Source of the DNA: Bin80 sp965220365
Lineage (GTDB): Bacteria; Bacteroidota; Rhodothermia; Rhodothermales; Bin80
DNA: 64,000 nucleotides
Reading direction: 5' to 3'
Assembly (NCBI GenBank): GCA_965220365.1
Contig: OZ244823.1
Location: 1,922,001-1,986,000 of the forward strand
The notes under the pieces were generated by a model. That model did not search any database and was not told the origin of the DNA. It saw nothing but the letters and a program-made list of their open reading frames with translations. The stretch's first letter is position 1. Each line of letters opens with the position of its first letter. Position numbers and translations under genes: made by a program. Shown here in pieces: positions 26,726 to 35,106 of this stretch.

Positions 26726-28225
26726 ATGGAGATTTCATCCGCATTTGACACCATCCTGGTCGATTTAGCCGGAGGATCGTCTATTCTCTGGCTTTCACTG
26801 GTCGGCGTGATCGTCATTGTGTGGGATATTTTCCGCAACGATGCACCTCAGTTGCCGTGGATCGCGGGATTGTCGGTCGCGGTTGCGATGATCTTTGAAT
26901 TATTCAAGGTCTCTGATCCGTCTTCGACTGTTTTTTTCTCGCTCATTCAGACAGGAGGCCCCGCTTCGTTTATCAGCGTGACCATTTTAGTCAGTGCGCT
27001 CTTCTCCATTATTCTTTCAGTGCCTTATCTGAAGGGAATCCGTCGAAGTTACGGGGAGATCTATGCTCTCATGCTGTTCGCCACCAGTGGGATGCTGATG
27101 TTGGGGACGGCCAACAACATGGTGACTGTTTTTGTTGGTCTGGAAACTATGTCCATCGCACTCTATATCCTTACCGGCATTGTTCGCAGTGATGAGGGTG
27201 CTTTAGAGAGTGCACTCAAGTATTTTTTGCTGGGAGCTTTTTCAACTGGTTTTTTCCTGTATGGCATCGCTCTCATCTATGGTTCTACCGGGACAATGTA
27301 TTTCACAGAGATGGCTGTAGGGTATTCTGTGAGTGGATTACGCCCTCTGTTTTGGGTTGGGGTTGCGTTGTTTCTGGTTGGATTTATGTTCAAGGTTGGT
27401 GCGGTGCCATTTCATATGTGGACACCGGATGTCTATCAAGGTGCACCTACACCTCTGACGGGGTTCATGGCGACTGCTTCAAAAGCTTCCGCCTTTGCAG
27501 CACTGGTACTCGTGCTCTATCATGGGATTGGAACCTTGGAGCCCGGGGGTAGGGATTGGCAACTAGCGCTGGCGCTCGTTGCACTAGTGACGGTCATATT
27601 TGGGAATCTCCTTGCACTGACGCAGGACAATGTGAAGCGGATGCTCGCATATTCTTCCATTGCGCATGCAGGATATGTGTTGATCGCACTTGCAGCGGGG
27701 ACCAGTGAAGCGTATGCGGGAGCAGTTTATTATCTCTTGATTTATGCTCTGATGAATATTGGGGCGTTCGGTGCGATTGCATTACTGGAATGGGATGGCA
27801 AGGAAGGACGGGTGCAAACCCTTGATTCTCTTGCGGGCATTGGTTTCAAGAGGCCTCTGATCGGTGTCACGATGGGGGTATTCATGTTCAGTTTGACCGG
27901 ATTTCCCCCCTTGGGAGGCTTCTTTGGAAAGCTTGCGGTCTTTGCACCGGCGGTTGATGCAGGCCTGACCTGGCTGGCAATTGTTGGCGTGTTGGCCAGT
28001 GTTTTCTCGGGGTATTACTACCTGCGCGTGTTGTACGTATTCTGGATGAAACCCGCTACCGAGGCGGAACCAGTCGTCCAATCCGGGTCATTCCCGATTC
28101 CTCACTCGTCCTCCATCGTACTTGTAACATGCGCAATCCTGTTGTTAGGGATTGGTTTGGTTCCAGGGATTCGGGATCTAACGCTGTCCTTTTTTACGCA
28201 GGGTCCACTTGTAGCCCTTCCGTAG
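26726..28225 (+). CDS. nuoN: NADH-quinone oxidoreductase subunit N
   Basis: 499 residues, 14 membrane helices. The functional Glu is in FVGLETMSIALYILTG, the broken helix in VPFHMWTPDVYQGAPTPLTGF, and the Lys region in NVKRMLAYSSIAHAGYVLIAL. Third antiporter-like subunit of complex I, next to NuoK in the complex. It closes the nuo run; the hypothetical gene starting 10 bases downstream is likely on the same transcript. Confidence 0.96.
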   Translation: MEISSAFDTILVDLAGGSSILWLSLVGVIVIVWDIFRNDAPQLPWIAGLSVAVAMIFELFKVSDPSSTVFFSLIQTGGPASFISVTILVSALFSIILSVPYLKGIRRSYGEIYALMLFATSGMLMLGTANNMVTVFVGLETMSIALYILTGIVRSDEGALESALKYFLLGAFSTGFFLYGIALIYGSTGTMYFTEMAVGYSVSGLRPLFWVGVALFLVGFMFKVGAVPFHMWTPDVYQGAPTPLTGFMATASKASAFAALVLVLYHGIGTLEPGGRDWQLALALVALVTVIFGNLLALTQDNVKRMLAYSSIAHAGYVLIALAAGTSEAYAGAVYYLLIYALMNIGAFGAIALLEWDGKEGRVQTLDSLAGIGFKRPLIGVTMGVFMFSLTGFPPLGGFFGKLAVFAPAVDAGLTWLAIVGVLASVFSGYYYLRVLYVFWMKPATEAEPVVQSGSFPIPHSSSIVLVTCAILLLGIGLVPGIRDLTLSFFTQGPLVALP

Positions 28226-28234
28226 CCGTCCAAA

Positions 28235-28768
28235 ATGAGAACACTGATCAAGGATCTTTTGCCGCATGCTCCCCAGATTGGGTTATATATTGCTCCTGAG
28301 ATTCCCCAAAAGAGGCTAAGGGGTGCAACCCGTGATTATGCGAAGGATACGTATCCTGAGGATATCCTTGCATTGTATGATGGCACGTTTCTTGGCAATG
28401 GAAAAGATGGCGCAGTTTTTCTGGAAGATCGCCTGATTTTTCAAAACTCAGATCTGGAGTCTCCTCAGACCGTATGCTATCATGATATTGTTTTTGTTGA
28501 GTCTAGCCGGTCAAAGCTTCGCGGGGCACACATCGCGATGGAAGTAAACAGAGGGAGGGCAACCTTTTCGGTAAAACTAGATCTTTCAAAGCATCCAAGG
28601 AGCACTGAGTATATCGAACAACTACTTCGGAACGTCATGTTACTTCCTGACCCCTCCAATTCAGAGAAGACGGACTGGGCTGCGGTTTCGCGGGCTCTTG
28701 AGCGCCTACGCTCTGATGGAAGCTTAACAGAGATCGACTATAAGAAACTGATGAATGTCCGCTCTTAA
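28235..28768 (+). CDS. Hypothetical cytoplasmic protein, possible PH-like domain
   Basis: 177 residues, no signal or membrane segment. Residues about 20-140 alternate strands with the phrases LALYDGTFLGNGKDGAVFLEDRLIFQN and TVCYHDIVFVE, which recall bacterial PH-like modules that start with a Lys/Arg-rich helix (IPQKRLRGATRDYA). The C-terminus (ALERLRSDGSLTEIDYKKLM) resembles a short SHOCT-type helical hairpin. Both resemblances are by eye only. It sits 10 bases after nuoN, but a link to complex I is not shown. Confidence 0.6.
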   Translation: MRTLIKDLLPHAPQIGLYIAPEIPQKRLRGATRDYAKDTYPEDILALYDGTFLGNGKDGAVFLEDRLIFQNSDLESPQTVCYHDIVFVESSRSKLRGAHIAMEVNRGRATFSVKLDLSKHPRSTEYIEQLLRNVMLLPDPSNSEKTDWAAVSRALERLRSDGSLTEIDYKKLMNVRS

Positions 28769-28861
28769 TCTGCTTTAGCTTATTGCTTGTTTTGGGAATT
28801 ATATACAACAGGCGCCTCTTGCAAAAAATGAGGGCTTCGACAAATAAATGAAGAGCCAAAA

Positions 28862-29116
28862 ATGTTTGCAAGAATAATCTTTGCGATAATACTGGTATTC
28901 CTTGCTGCCCCCCACTCAGCATATAGTCAGACTTGGTGGGAGTTTGCATCACGTGATCATGCCGTTTGGACAGATGTTACAGATGATACTGGTGTTTTAT
29001 GGCTAGTAAAAGGAATAAATGATGTCGGGAGCCCCGTTGAGGATCGACCTGAATTGCTTACGTCCTGCCAAGATTCTAGGCTTCCGATTTATACCGAGTC
29101 TGAACTTCCCCCCTAA
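28862..29116 (+). pseudogene. 5' fragment of a T9SS Calx-beta surface protein interrupted by an IS
   Basis: Encodes a signal peptide (IIFAIILVFLAAPHSAYSQ) and about 55 residues of mature protein, then runs into IS DNA at 29100 and stops at 29114-29116. The target duplication CCGAGT occupies 29094-29099 and is repeated at 31249-31254. Removing the IS and one CCGAGT joins this frame without shift to the frame ending at 33665, giving an 882-residue secreted protein. The fragment is therefore the head of the gene at 31255-33665 and not a separate small protein. Confidence 0.85.
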
Positions 29117-31248
29117 TTTCCCTTCCCATCGGTTGGATTAAGGTTTAAGGTTGCCCATTGAGTACTCAATGGGCAATAATTTGTACCGTGGCCCTTGATA
29201 TTCGGGGCATTTCACGGTTTTCCCCTTGATTTCTTCTCCCAAAACAGGCGTTTCGGGGTATTCGGCATTGATGTTTATGTACCCATGTATTCTGAACCGT
29301 TTTTTCGAGGAATTGAACCGAGTTTTTATGTATTATCCCCAATTTATGTGTATATTAATCCAGAAACTTACTTTACATATGTACCCATGTATGTCGCCAA
29401 AATCCCCAACCGAAATTCCAATCCCACCTGGCTCATTCGAGAATCCAAACGCGTCCAGGGCAAAATCGTCAAAACCACACTCGCCAATATCTCCAAACTC
29501 CCCGTGGACGTCATTGAGGGGCTTCGGGTGCTCTTGAAGGGAGGAACCGCCGTAAACTCCATCCAAGATGCCTTCACCATTCAAAACAATACCCCGCACG
29601 GACACGTTGCCGCGGTCCTGGGAGTCATGAATCAACTGGATCTGCCTGCATGGATTGCCCCGAAGAATTCCCGCTTCCGTCGACTGGTGCTCGGCATGAT
29701 CGCCGCACGCGTGATCAAGCCGGCCAGCAAACTGGCCACCAGTGCCATGTTGGATGTGCGCACGGCGGCCTCCACGCTCAATGAAGAGCTTGGACTCAAA
29801 TGTGTGGACGAGGAGGATCTGTATGCGGCCATGGATCAATTGGTCCAACACAAGACCGCGATGGAGTGCCGTCTCGCCAAACGGCATCTCAAGGAAGGTG
29901 GCATGGTGCTCTATGATGTCACCAGCAGCTACGTGGAAGGCCAGCAGAATGAATTTGCCGCCTATGGCTACAACCGGGACAAAAAGCGGGGCAAGCAGCA
30001 GATCGTCATTGGTCTGATGACCGATTCAGAGGGCTGCCCGGTGTCGGTGGACGTTTTCCGCGGCAATACCGCAGATGTAAGTACGCTCAGTGCACAGGTG
30101 AAGAAGCTTCAGCAGACCTTTGGGCTTCAACAAGTGGTGTTGGTGGGGGATCGGGGAATCCTGCAGCAAAAGCAGATTCAGGAAGAGTTGATCCCCGTGG
30201 GACTCGACTGGATCACCGCCATGAAAAAGAATGAGATTCGTGCGGTGGTGGAACAGAAACAGGTGCAGATGAGCCTGTTTGATGAACAGGATGTAATGGA
30301 ACTACACAGTGATCTGTATCCAGAGGATCGGATCGTGTTATGCAGAAACCCCTTGCAGGCCGAGAAGAGCAAGCGACAGCGGGAAGAACTCCTGATCAAG
30401 ACCGAGCAAGCCCTGGATGAAATTGTTGCAGCCACCAAGCGTGAGCAGTGCCGGTTAACGTGCAAAGGCAAAATTGGCGTACGCGTCGGGCGGGTAATTG
30501 GAAAATACAAGGTCAGGAAGTTCTTCACGCTGGAGATTGAGCAGGAACACTTTGCCTATGAGCGCAATGCGGCGGCCATTGCGAAGGCAGAACGGCTTGA
30601 CGGCTTGTATGCGATCCGCTCCAGTTTGAAACAGAAGCCGGAGGCGACCGAATTGGTGGCGAATTATAAGCGTCTGTCCACGGTGGAGCAGGCCTTTCGC
30701 ACGATGAAAACAATCTCGTTGCGCGTACGTCCAATTCACCATCGCAAGAAAAACCGGGTGATCGCGCATGTGTTTTTATGCATGCTGGCCTACTATGTGG
30801 AGTATCATCTGCGCCGGAAGTTGGCCCCCATGTTGTTTACTGAGGATGATCCAGCGGGGAAAGCTGCACAGCGCAAGAATGCCGTGGAACCGGCCAAACC
30901 CTCTCCCCGGACGAAAAAGAAAGCCCGCACCAAACGAAATCATGAAGGAGAAAAGGTCATGAGCTTTGCCGAGGTGATGGACGAACTCGCGGGGCTTTGC
31001 CGTCTGGTTGTTGTACCAAAAATCCCCGCAGATAAATCCCCGGAAGTGATCATGGTGGAGAAAATTAGTCCTACCCAACAGCGGGCACTCAAACTTCTAG
31101 GCATCAAGCCGGTGTAGCCCTTTGGTTCACAGAATTGAGGCAAAGCCCCCAGATACCCCCCGCTGAGGAGGGTCAATTTATCCCCAAAATATCCTAAATT
31201 GGTGGGGAATATCGTATATTGGAGAAACCAGAAAGGGGGGAAGTTCAG
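29100..31248 (+). mobile_element. Complete IS1634-type insertion sequence, 2149 bp
   Basis: The ends are inverted repeats beginning CTGAACTTCCCCCCT (29100-29114 and, reversed, 31234-31248), with weaker similarity for about 13 further bases. The element is flanked by the six-base direct repeat CCGAGT (29094-29099 and 31249-31254). It carries one transposase gene. A 15-base direct repeat, TATGTACCCATGTAT, occurs at 29276-29290 and 29378-29392, just before and across the transposase start. Crisp ends and an unmutated target duplication point to a recent insertion. Confidence 0.9.
29387..31117 (+). CDS. IS1634-family transposase
   Basis: 576 residues from ATG 29387 (MYVAKIPNRNSNPTWLIRES), the usual family start; the open frame continues upstream to 29195 but that part is AT-rich non-protein-like DNA. 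DDE-type features: first Asp in VLYDVTSSYVEGQQNEFAAYG, second in VVLVGDRGILQQKQIQEEL, and the closing block YKRLSTVEQAFRTMKTISLRVRPIHHR with the catalytic Glu, followed by HVFLCMLAYYVEYHLRR. The frame is intact, so the element may still be active. It is unrelated at the sequence level to the transposase at 54053-55867 apart from the shared superfamily. Confidence 0.9.
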   Translation: MYVAKIPNRNSNPTWLIRESKRVQGKIVKTTLANISKLPVDVIEGLRVLLKGGTAVNSIQDAFTIQNNTPHGHVAAVLGVMNQLDLPAWIAPKNSRFRRLVLGMIAARVIKPASKLATSAMLDVRTAASTLNEELGLKCVDEEDLYAAMDQLVQHKTAMECRLAKRHLKEGGMVLYDVTSSYVEGQQNEFAAYGYNRDKKRGKQQIVIGLMTDSEGCPVSVDVFRGNTADVSTLSAQVKKLQQTFGLQQVVLVGDRGILQQKQIQEELIPVGLDWITAMKKNEIRAVVEQKQVQMSLFDEQDVMELHSDLYPEDRIVLCRNPLQAEKSKRQREELLIKTEQALDEIVAATKREQCRLTCKGKIGVRVGRVIGKYKVRKFFTLEIEQEHFAYERNAAAIAKAERLDGLYAIRSSLKQKPEATELVANYKRLSTVEQAFRTMKTISLRVRPIHHRKKNRVIAHVFLCMLAYYVEYHLRRKLAPMLFTEDDPAGKAAQRKNAVEPAKPSPRTKKKARTKRNHEGEKVMSFAEVMDELAGLCRLVVVPKIPADKSPEVIMVEKISPTQQRALKLLGIKPV

Positions 31249-31460
31249 CCGAGTGGGTCCTCCGTACTCCTCGAATTACGAATGCCAATGAAGGCTATGC
31301 AGGAATCAAGCCTTGTGGACAGGATACAATCGGATGGCTTGCTGTTGTAGAGTCAGCTGATTATGTCAAGCCTGGGTTTAAACCAACTGCTTTTGCTTTC
31401 GGTGACTCTGGCTTTATAAAATGTGGGCTAAATGCACTACTCTGTGTTGATGTCCATATC

Positions 31461-33665
31461 GTGGAGTCTAGGGATGAACTCCCCACACCGTTGCCCCCAT
31501 GGGTTCCGCCTGAAGACGAGGAAGAAGAAATCCTGTCTGAGATAATGTTTGTTTCATCTTCAGCCAGTGTAGGCGAATCCGTCGGTCAGTATGATTTAAG
31601 GATTGGTTTAAGTCCAGTAAATACTAGTGCTATCATTTTAAATTATCAGTTAGGGGGGACAGCAACGAAGGGAGAAGATTATAGCATCGGCAACACAGGA
31701 AGTATTGCAGTAAGTGCAGGATCGGATTTCGTGAATATTCCGATTGTGATTTTAGATGACCAAGAGACAGAAGATGATGAAACAGTTGTCTTCACTCTGG
31801 TAGAGAGAAAGGACTATCAGTTAGGGAACACTATGAGACATATCTTAACGATTGTTGATAATGATGAAGAGGAGGAGAAAATTCTGCCTGAGATAATGTT
31901 TGTTTCATCTTCAGCCAGTGTAGGCGAATCCGTCGGTCAGTATGATTTAAGGATTGGTTTAAATATCATAAATGACAATCCTATATCCCTGAACTACAAA
32001 TTAGAGGGGACAGCAACGAAAGGGCTGGATTATAATGTAAGTAGTGCAGGGAATATTTTAATCCCTGCTCAATCATTCTTTGCGGGTATTCCGATTGTAG
32101 TCTCTGATGACCAAGAAGACGAAAAAGATGAGACAATTATTATAACAATCACTGATGCTAGTGGTGCTGTCGTAGGAATGTCGAATAGGCATGTTTTGAC
32201 AATTATAGATAATGACGAACCTGATATGCCTCCATCAGACAATCCCAAAATTGGATCCAAAGTGGCGTTTGTCCAAGAATCATCTAACGCGGATGAAAGC
32301 ATTGGCACTAAAGAGGTACGGATAATACTCCCCGGATTTGATGCTACTGGTGATGATAGTCCAACGTATTCAGTCAATTATACTATTGAGGGATCAACTG
32401 CGGGAGGCGAAGATTTTGAGATTGAGAATTTAGGGAACATTTCTGTGAAAGACGATGCGCAATCAGCCATCATCCCAATAAAAATTGTCGACGATATCCA
32501 TGACGAAGAGGATGAAATGATTTTCCTTACCCTGACAGAAATTGGTGGTGGACATAAATGCACGATGGTATGTACTCATACCCTGACAATTGAGGATAAC
32601 GACATGCCAATTATGCCAAAGGAGCCTGAAGCTAGTTTTTCGGAAGAGTCATCTAGTGTGGACGAAAATTCGCTGGGCGGATTACCTCCTATAATCTTGC
32701 AGGTTCATAATCAATCAACAAGAGTAGTGATAGATTATAGTGTAACAGGGACTGCGACAGAGGGGGAAGATTATACAATTAGGGGAATAGAAGAAGGTAT
32801 GGGAACGAAAACAATCTCACCAGGACTTGGTCCGCAATACACATACATCAATATCAAATTGATTGATGATAGTTTAGTCGAAGAGGATGAAACGATTGTT
32901 CTGACAATCACTGGAGTTGATGGTGCTAACCTCGGGACACCTAGTAGTCATATAATCACAATCATCGATGATGATGAGATTGAGCCACCCATAGTAATTA
33001 CGCCACCAGTAGTGCCAGTGATACCAATTAAAGTGGGTTTTGTGGTGGATTCAGTTAGTGTCCACGAAGCCTTTGGACAAGACTTCGGAGCATACCATCT
33101 AACAGCGGACATAAGCCCGGTCAGCGATGAAGATTTCACGATCGGGTACAGCTTGAGTGGGACAGCGATGGAAGACATGGATTATCGTATTGAAAATTCA
33201 GGAGGTGTTGAAGTAACGGCAGGATCAAGCATTGTATACATTCAGATTGCAATTTCTGATGACACAGAAGTGGAAACAGAGGAGACGGTTATTGTCACTC
33301 TAATGGAGAGTAACAATTATGAATTGGGGTGGATCTCCGAGCATGTCTTGACCATTCGAGATAATGATCAGATCCGGACATCAGTAGGAAGCGAAATCCC
33401 CTTGGAGTTTTCGCTGAAGCAGAATTATCCAAACCCCTTCAATCCGTCTACTCAGATTGGATTTTCCATTACGAAGACACAGAAAGTTACACTTAAAGTC
33501 TATGATCTTCTGGGGGAAGAGGTGCAGACTTTATTGGATGGTATCGAGCATGCAGGTCGTCATAGTGTTCCATTCAATGGAGTGGGGCTTGCCAGCGGCA
33601 CCTATGTTTATGTCCTGATGACAGAGGAGCAGAAAGCTGTCAAAATGATGACACTTATAAAGTAG
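31461..33665 (+). CDS. Calx-beta repeat protein with T9SS sorting domain (3' part of an IS-split gene)
   Basis: The open frame really continues upstream to the IS edge at 31255 (through FGDSGFIKCGLNALLCVDV); 31461 is only the first start-like codon (GTG). Five Calx-beta-like repeats follow, each with GTATKGEDY-type turns, an IPIVILDDQETEDDE acidic calcium loop and a closing LTIVDNDE. The C-terminus is a T9SS sorting domain (LKQNYPNPFNPSTQIGFSI, KVYDLLGEEVQTL, ASGTYVYVL). Without the first part in 28862-29099 it lacks a signal peptide, so it should not be exported even if translated. In the intact gene it would be a calcium-binding surface or secreted adhesin-like protein. Confidence 0.85.
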   Translation: MESRDELPTPLPPWVPPEDEEEEILSEIMFVSSSASVGESVGQYDLRIGLSPVNTSAIILNYQLGGTATKGEDYSIGNTGSIAVSAGSDFVNIPIVILDDQETEDDETVVFTLVERKDYQLGNTMRHILTIVDNDEEEEKILPEIMFVSSSASVGESVGQYDLRIGLNIINDNPISLNYKLEGTATKGLDYNVSSAGNILIPAQSFFAGIPIVVSDDQEDEKDETIIITITDASGAVVGMSNRHVLTIIDNDEPDMPPSDNPKIGSKVAFVQESSNADESIGTKEVRIILPGFDATGDDSPTYSVNYTIEGSTAGGEDFEIENLGNISVKDDAQSAIIPIKIVDDIHDEEDEMIFLTLTEIGGGHKCTMVCTHTLTIEDNDMPIMPKEPEASFSEESSSVDENSLGGLPPIILQVHNQSTRVVIDYSVTGTATEGEDYTIRGIEEGMGTKTISPGLGPQYTYINIKLIDDSLVEEDETIVLTITGVDGANLGTPSSHIITIIDDDEIEPPIVITPPVVPVIPIKVGFVVDSVSVHEAFGQDFGAYHLTADISPVSDEDFTIGYSLSGTAMEDMDYRIENSGGVEVTAGSSIVYIQIAISDDTEVETEETVIVTLMESNNYELGWISEHVLTIRDNDQIRTSVGSEIPLEFSLKQNYPNPFNPSTQIGFSITKTQKVTLKVYDLLGEEVQTLLDGIEHAGRHSVPFNGVGLASGTYVYVLMTEEQKAVKMMTLIK

Positions 33666-33697
33666 GTTCTTGTGCCAATTTTGTGAAAACATAATTT

Positions 33698-33856
33698 TCA
33701 CTGCACTCTGGGGGAGAGATCCAGACCTCCGAGATGGAAGTAAATGGCGGTTGCAAACCGTTCATTGTTTCGGAATCCGCGGGAGCGTACTTTGACTGTT
33801 TTTATTCGGCTGTTGATGCTTTCGGCCTCTCCAATCAATGGAATCCAATGGCGCGT
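33698..33856 (-). pseudogene. C-terminal remnant of an ISL3-type transposase
   Basis: On the minus strand the frame reads HWIPLIGEAESINSRIKTV, then KVRSRGFRNNERFATAIYFHLGGLDLSP and a stop at 33698. The pattern of a catalytic Glu helix followed by RGFRN-F---I-F--G-L-L-P is typical of the ISL3 transposase end. It is cut at its 5' side by a stop at 33857-33859. It lies directly beyond the stop of the Calx-beta gene and has no complete element around it. Confidence 0.6.
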
Positions 33857-33879
33857 TCAAGGATTGTGACGGGTCTCGG

Positions 33880-34035
33880 TTACGCGGCTCTTCGCAAGCG
33901 TTTCTGATCACGCTTGATCAAGAACTTCCCGATCTGGCACAGGTTGGTCGCAACCACACTTGCGGCGACGGTTCGTGCAAATCCGTCCTTGCCTGCTTTG
34001 GTTCGCACCCGATCTCCTCCATGATGCTCCAGACA
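33880..34035 (-). pseudogene. C-terminal remnant of a second transposase
   Basis: A minus-strand frame reads HHGGDRVRTKAGKDGFART, continues VAASVVATNLCQIGKFLIKR and stops at 33880. This looks like the tail of a DDE transposase (a short arginine loop, then a helix VV-NL--IGKFL). I cannot name the family with certainty. Together with the ISL3 remnant it shows that this 400-base stretch is an insertion graveyard. Confidence 0.5.
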
Positions 34036-34387
34036 CTATATAATATAAAATGCTTGAATCAGCTTCAAACTAGGTCGGACGTTTGCTCAGCAGACTCTCT
34101 GTCACTTCCTTTACAGTTACATGCTCTTATACCGTGGATTTGGGCTGTATATGGGGGATGTGTCAAAGTTAGTTGGGGTTTGGGTGTACACCCCATCACC
34201 CTCAAACTTACGTACTTGATGAGTAACTTACCAACTCCCCGTTCTTCTTTTCCACGCTTTTCAGAGCCGGTCTAGGAGGTGCATCTGGAACTGGTTCGGC
34301 ATTATGCGGATGTGCTGTGTGTATTCAGATGAGTTTACCCACTGATAAAGGGGAAGAACCAACATTCTATATAATCCCCCTCATTTT
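34036..34387. other. Intergenic DNA upstream of superoxide dismutase, no gene seen
   Basis: About 350 AT-rich bases between transposase debris and the sodA upstream region. A rightward frame across 33838-34275 is antisense to the two remnants and is not protein-like. Nothing else is supported. Confidence 0.35.
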
Positions 34388-34411
34388 CTCGAACAATCTG
34401 TGATGTTCGAG
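34388..34411. promoter_or_regulatory. Inverted repeat upstream of superoxide dismutase
   Basis: CTCGAACA (34388-34395) and TGTTCGAG (34404-34411) are exact inverted copies separated by eight bases, ending 32 bases before the sodA start. The symmetry suits a dimeric regulator binding close to or inside the leader; a metal or redox regulator would make sense for this gene but is inference. It could also form a leader hairpin. Confidence 0.5.
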
Positions 34412-34443
34412 GTATCTTTCATTAGCAACTTAACAACATCAAA

Positions 34444-35058
34444 ATGCCTTTTGAACTTCCCAGTCTTCCCTATGCACACGCTGCATTGGAACCCTACATT
34501 GATCAGAGAACCATGGAGATCCACCATGGAAAGCATCATCAAGCCTACACTACCAATTTGAACAAAGCGTTGGAGGATCACGCGAGTCTGCAGTCAAAAT
34601 CCATTGAAGAACTCTTACGTGGAATTTCTGATTTACCAGAGGGAGTCCAGGGTGCTGTCCGCAACAATGGCGGTGGCTTTGCTAATCACAATCTCTTTTG
34701 GACAGTCCTCAGCCCAGCCGGTGGTGGTTCTCCAACAGGTGTACTAGGAGCAGCCATTGACAGCGCATTTGGCTCATTTAAGGATTTCAAGGCAAAATTC
34801 TCTGCAGCTTCGGCCACACGGTTCGGCAGTGGATGGGCTTGGCTTGTTGTTGATTCTAGGGGCACGCTTCAGGTGTACTCTACAGCGAATCAGGACAGCC
34901 CGTATATGCAAGATCATACTCCCATTCTTGGTTTGGATGTGTGGGAGCATGCATATTACCTCAACTACCAAAATCGGCGTCCCGATTATGTAGCAGCGTT
35001 TTGGAATGTAGTGAACTGGGAGCAGGTCACCGCAAATTTCGCTGCTGCAACGGGGTAG
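34444..35058 (+). CDS. sodA: Superoxide dismutase, Fe/Mn family
   Basis: 204 residues, cytoplasmic (no signal). Ligands are recognisable: His27 in EIHHGKHHQAY, His in GGGFANHNLFW, and Asp/His in LDVWEHAYYLNYQNRRPDY. GSGWAWLVVD is also present. The NGGGFANHNLFW segment and the absence of the Fe-type AQ--NH pattern favour manganese, so I use sodA, with the metal uncertain. It converts superoxide to hydrogen peroxide and oxygen. Monocistronic, with an inverted repeat just upstream. Confidence 0.92.
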   Translation: MPFELPSLPYAHAALEPYIDQRTMEIHHGKHHQAYTTNLNKALEDHASLQSKSIEELLRGISDLPEGVQGAVRNNGGGFANHNLFWTVLSPAGGGSPTGVLGAAIDSAFGSFKDFKAKFSAASATRFGSGWAWLVVDSRGTLQVYSTANQDSPYMQDHTPILGLDVWEHAYYLNYQNRRPDYVAAFWNVVNWEQVTANFAAATG

Positions 35059-35106
35059 TTGATCTGACTTCCGGGAGTAGATGAAGCTAGACTATAGGCT
35101 GATCGG

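Noticed and set aside
28862..29116. Independent 84-residue secreted protein
   Set aside because: The last codons lie in the IS end and the frame rejoins 31255-33665 exactly at the target duplication.
33838..34275. Plus-strand frame of 145 residues before sodA
   Set aside because: Antisense to two transposase remnants on the minus strand and without protein-like composition.
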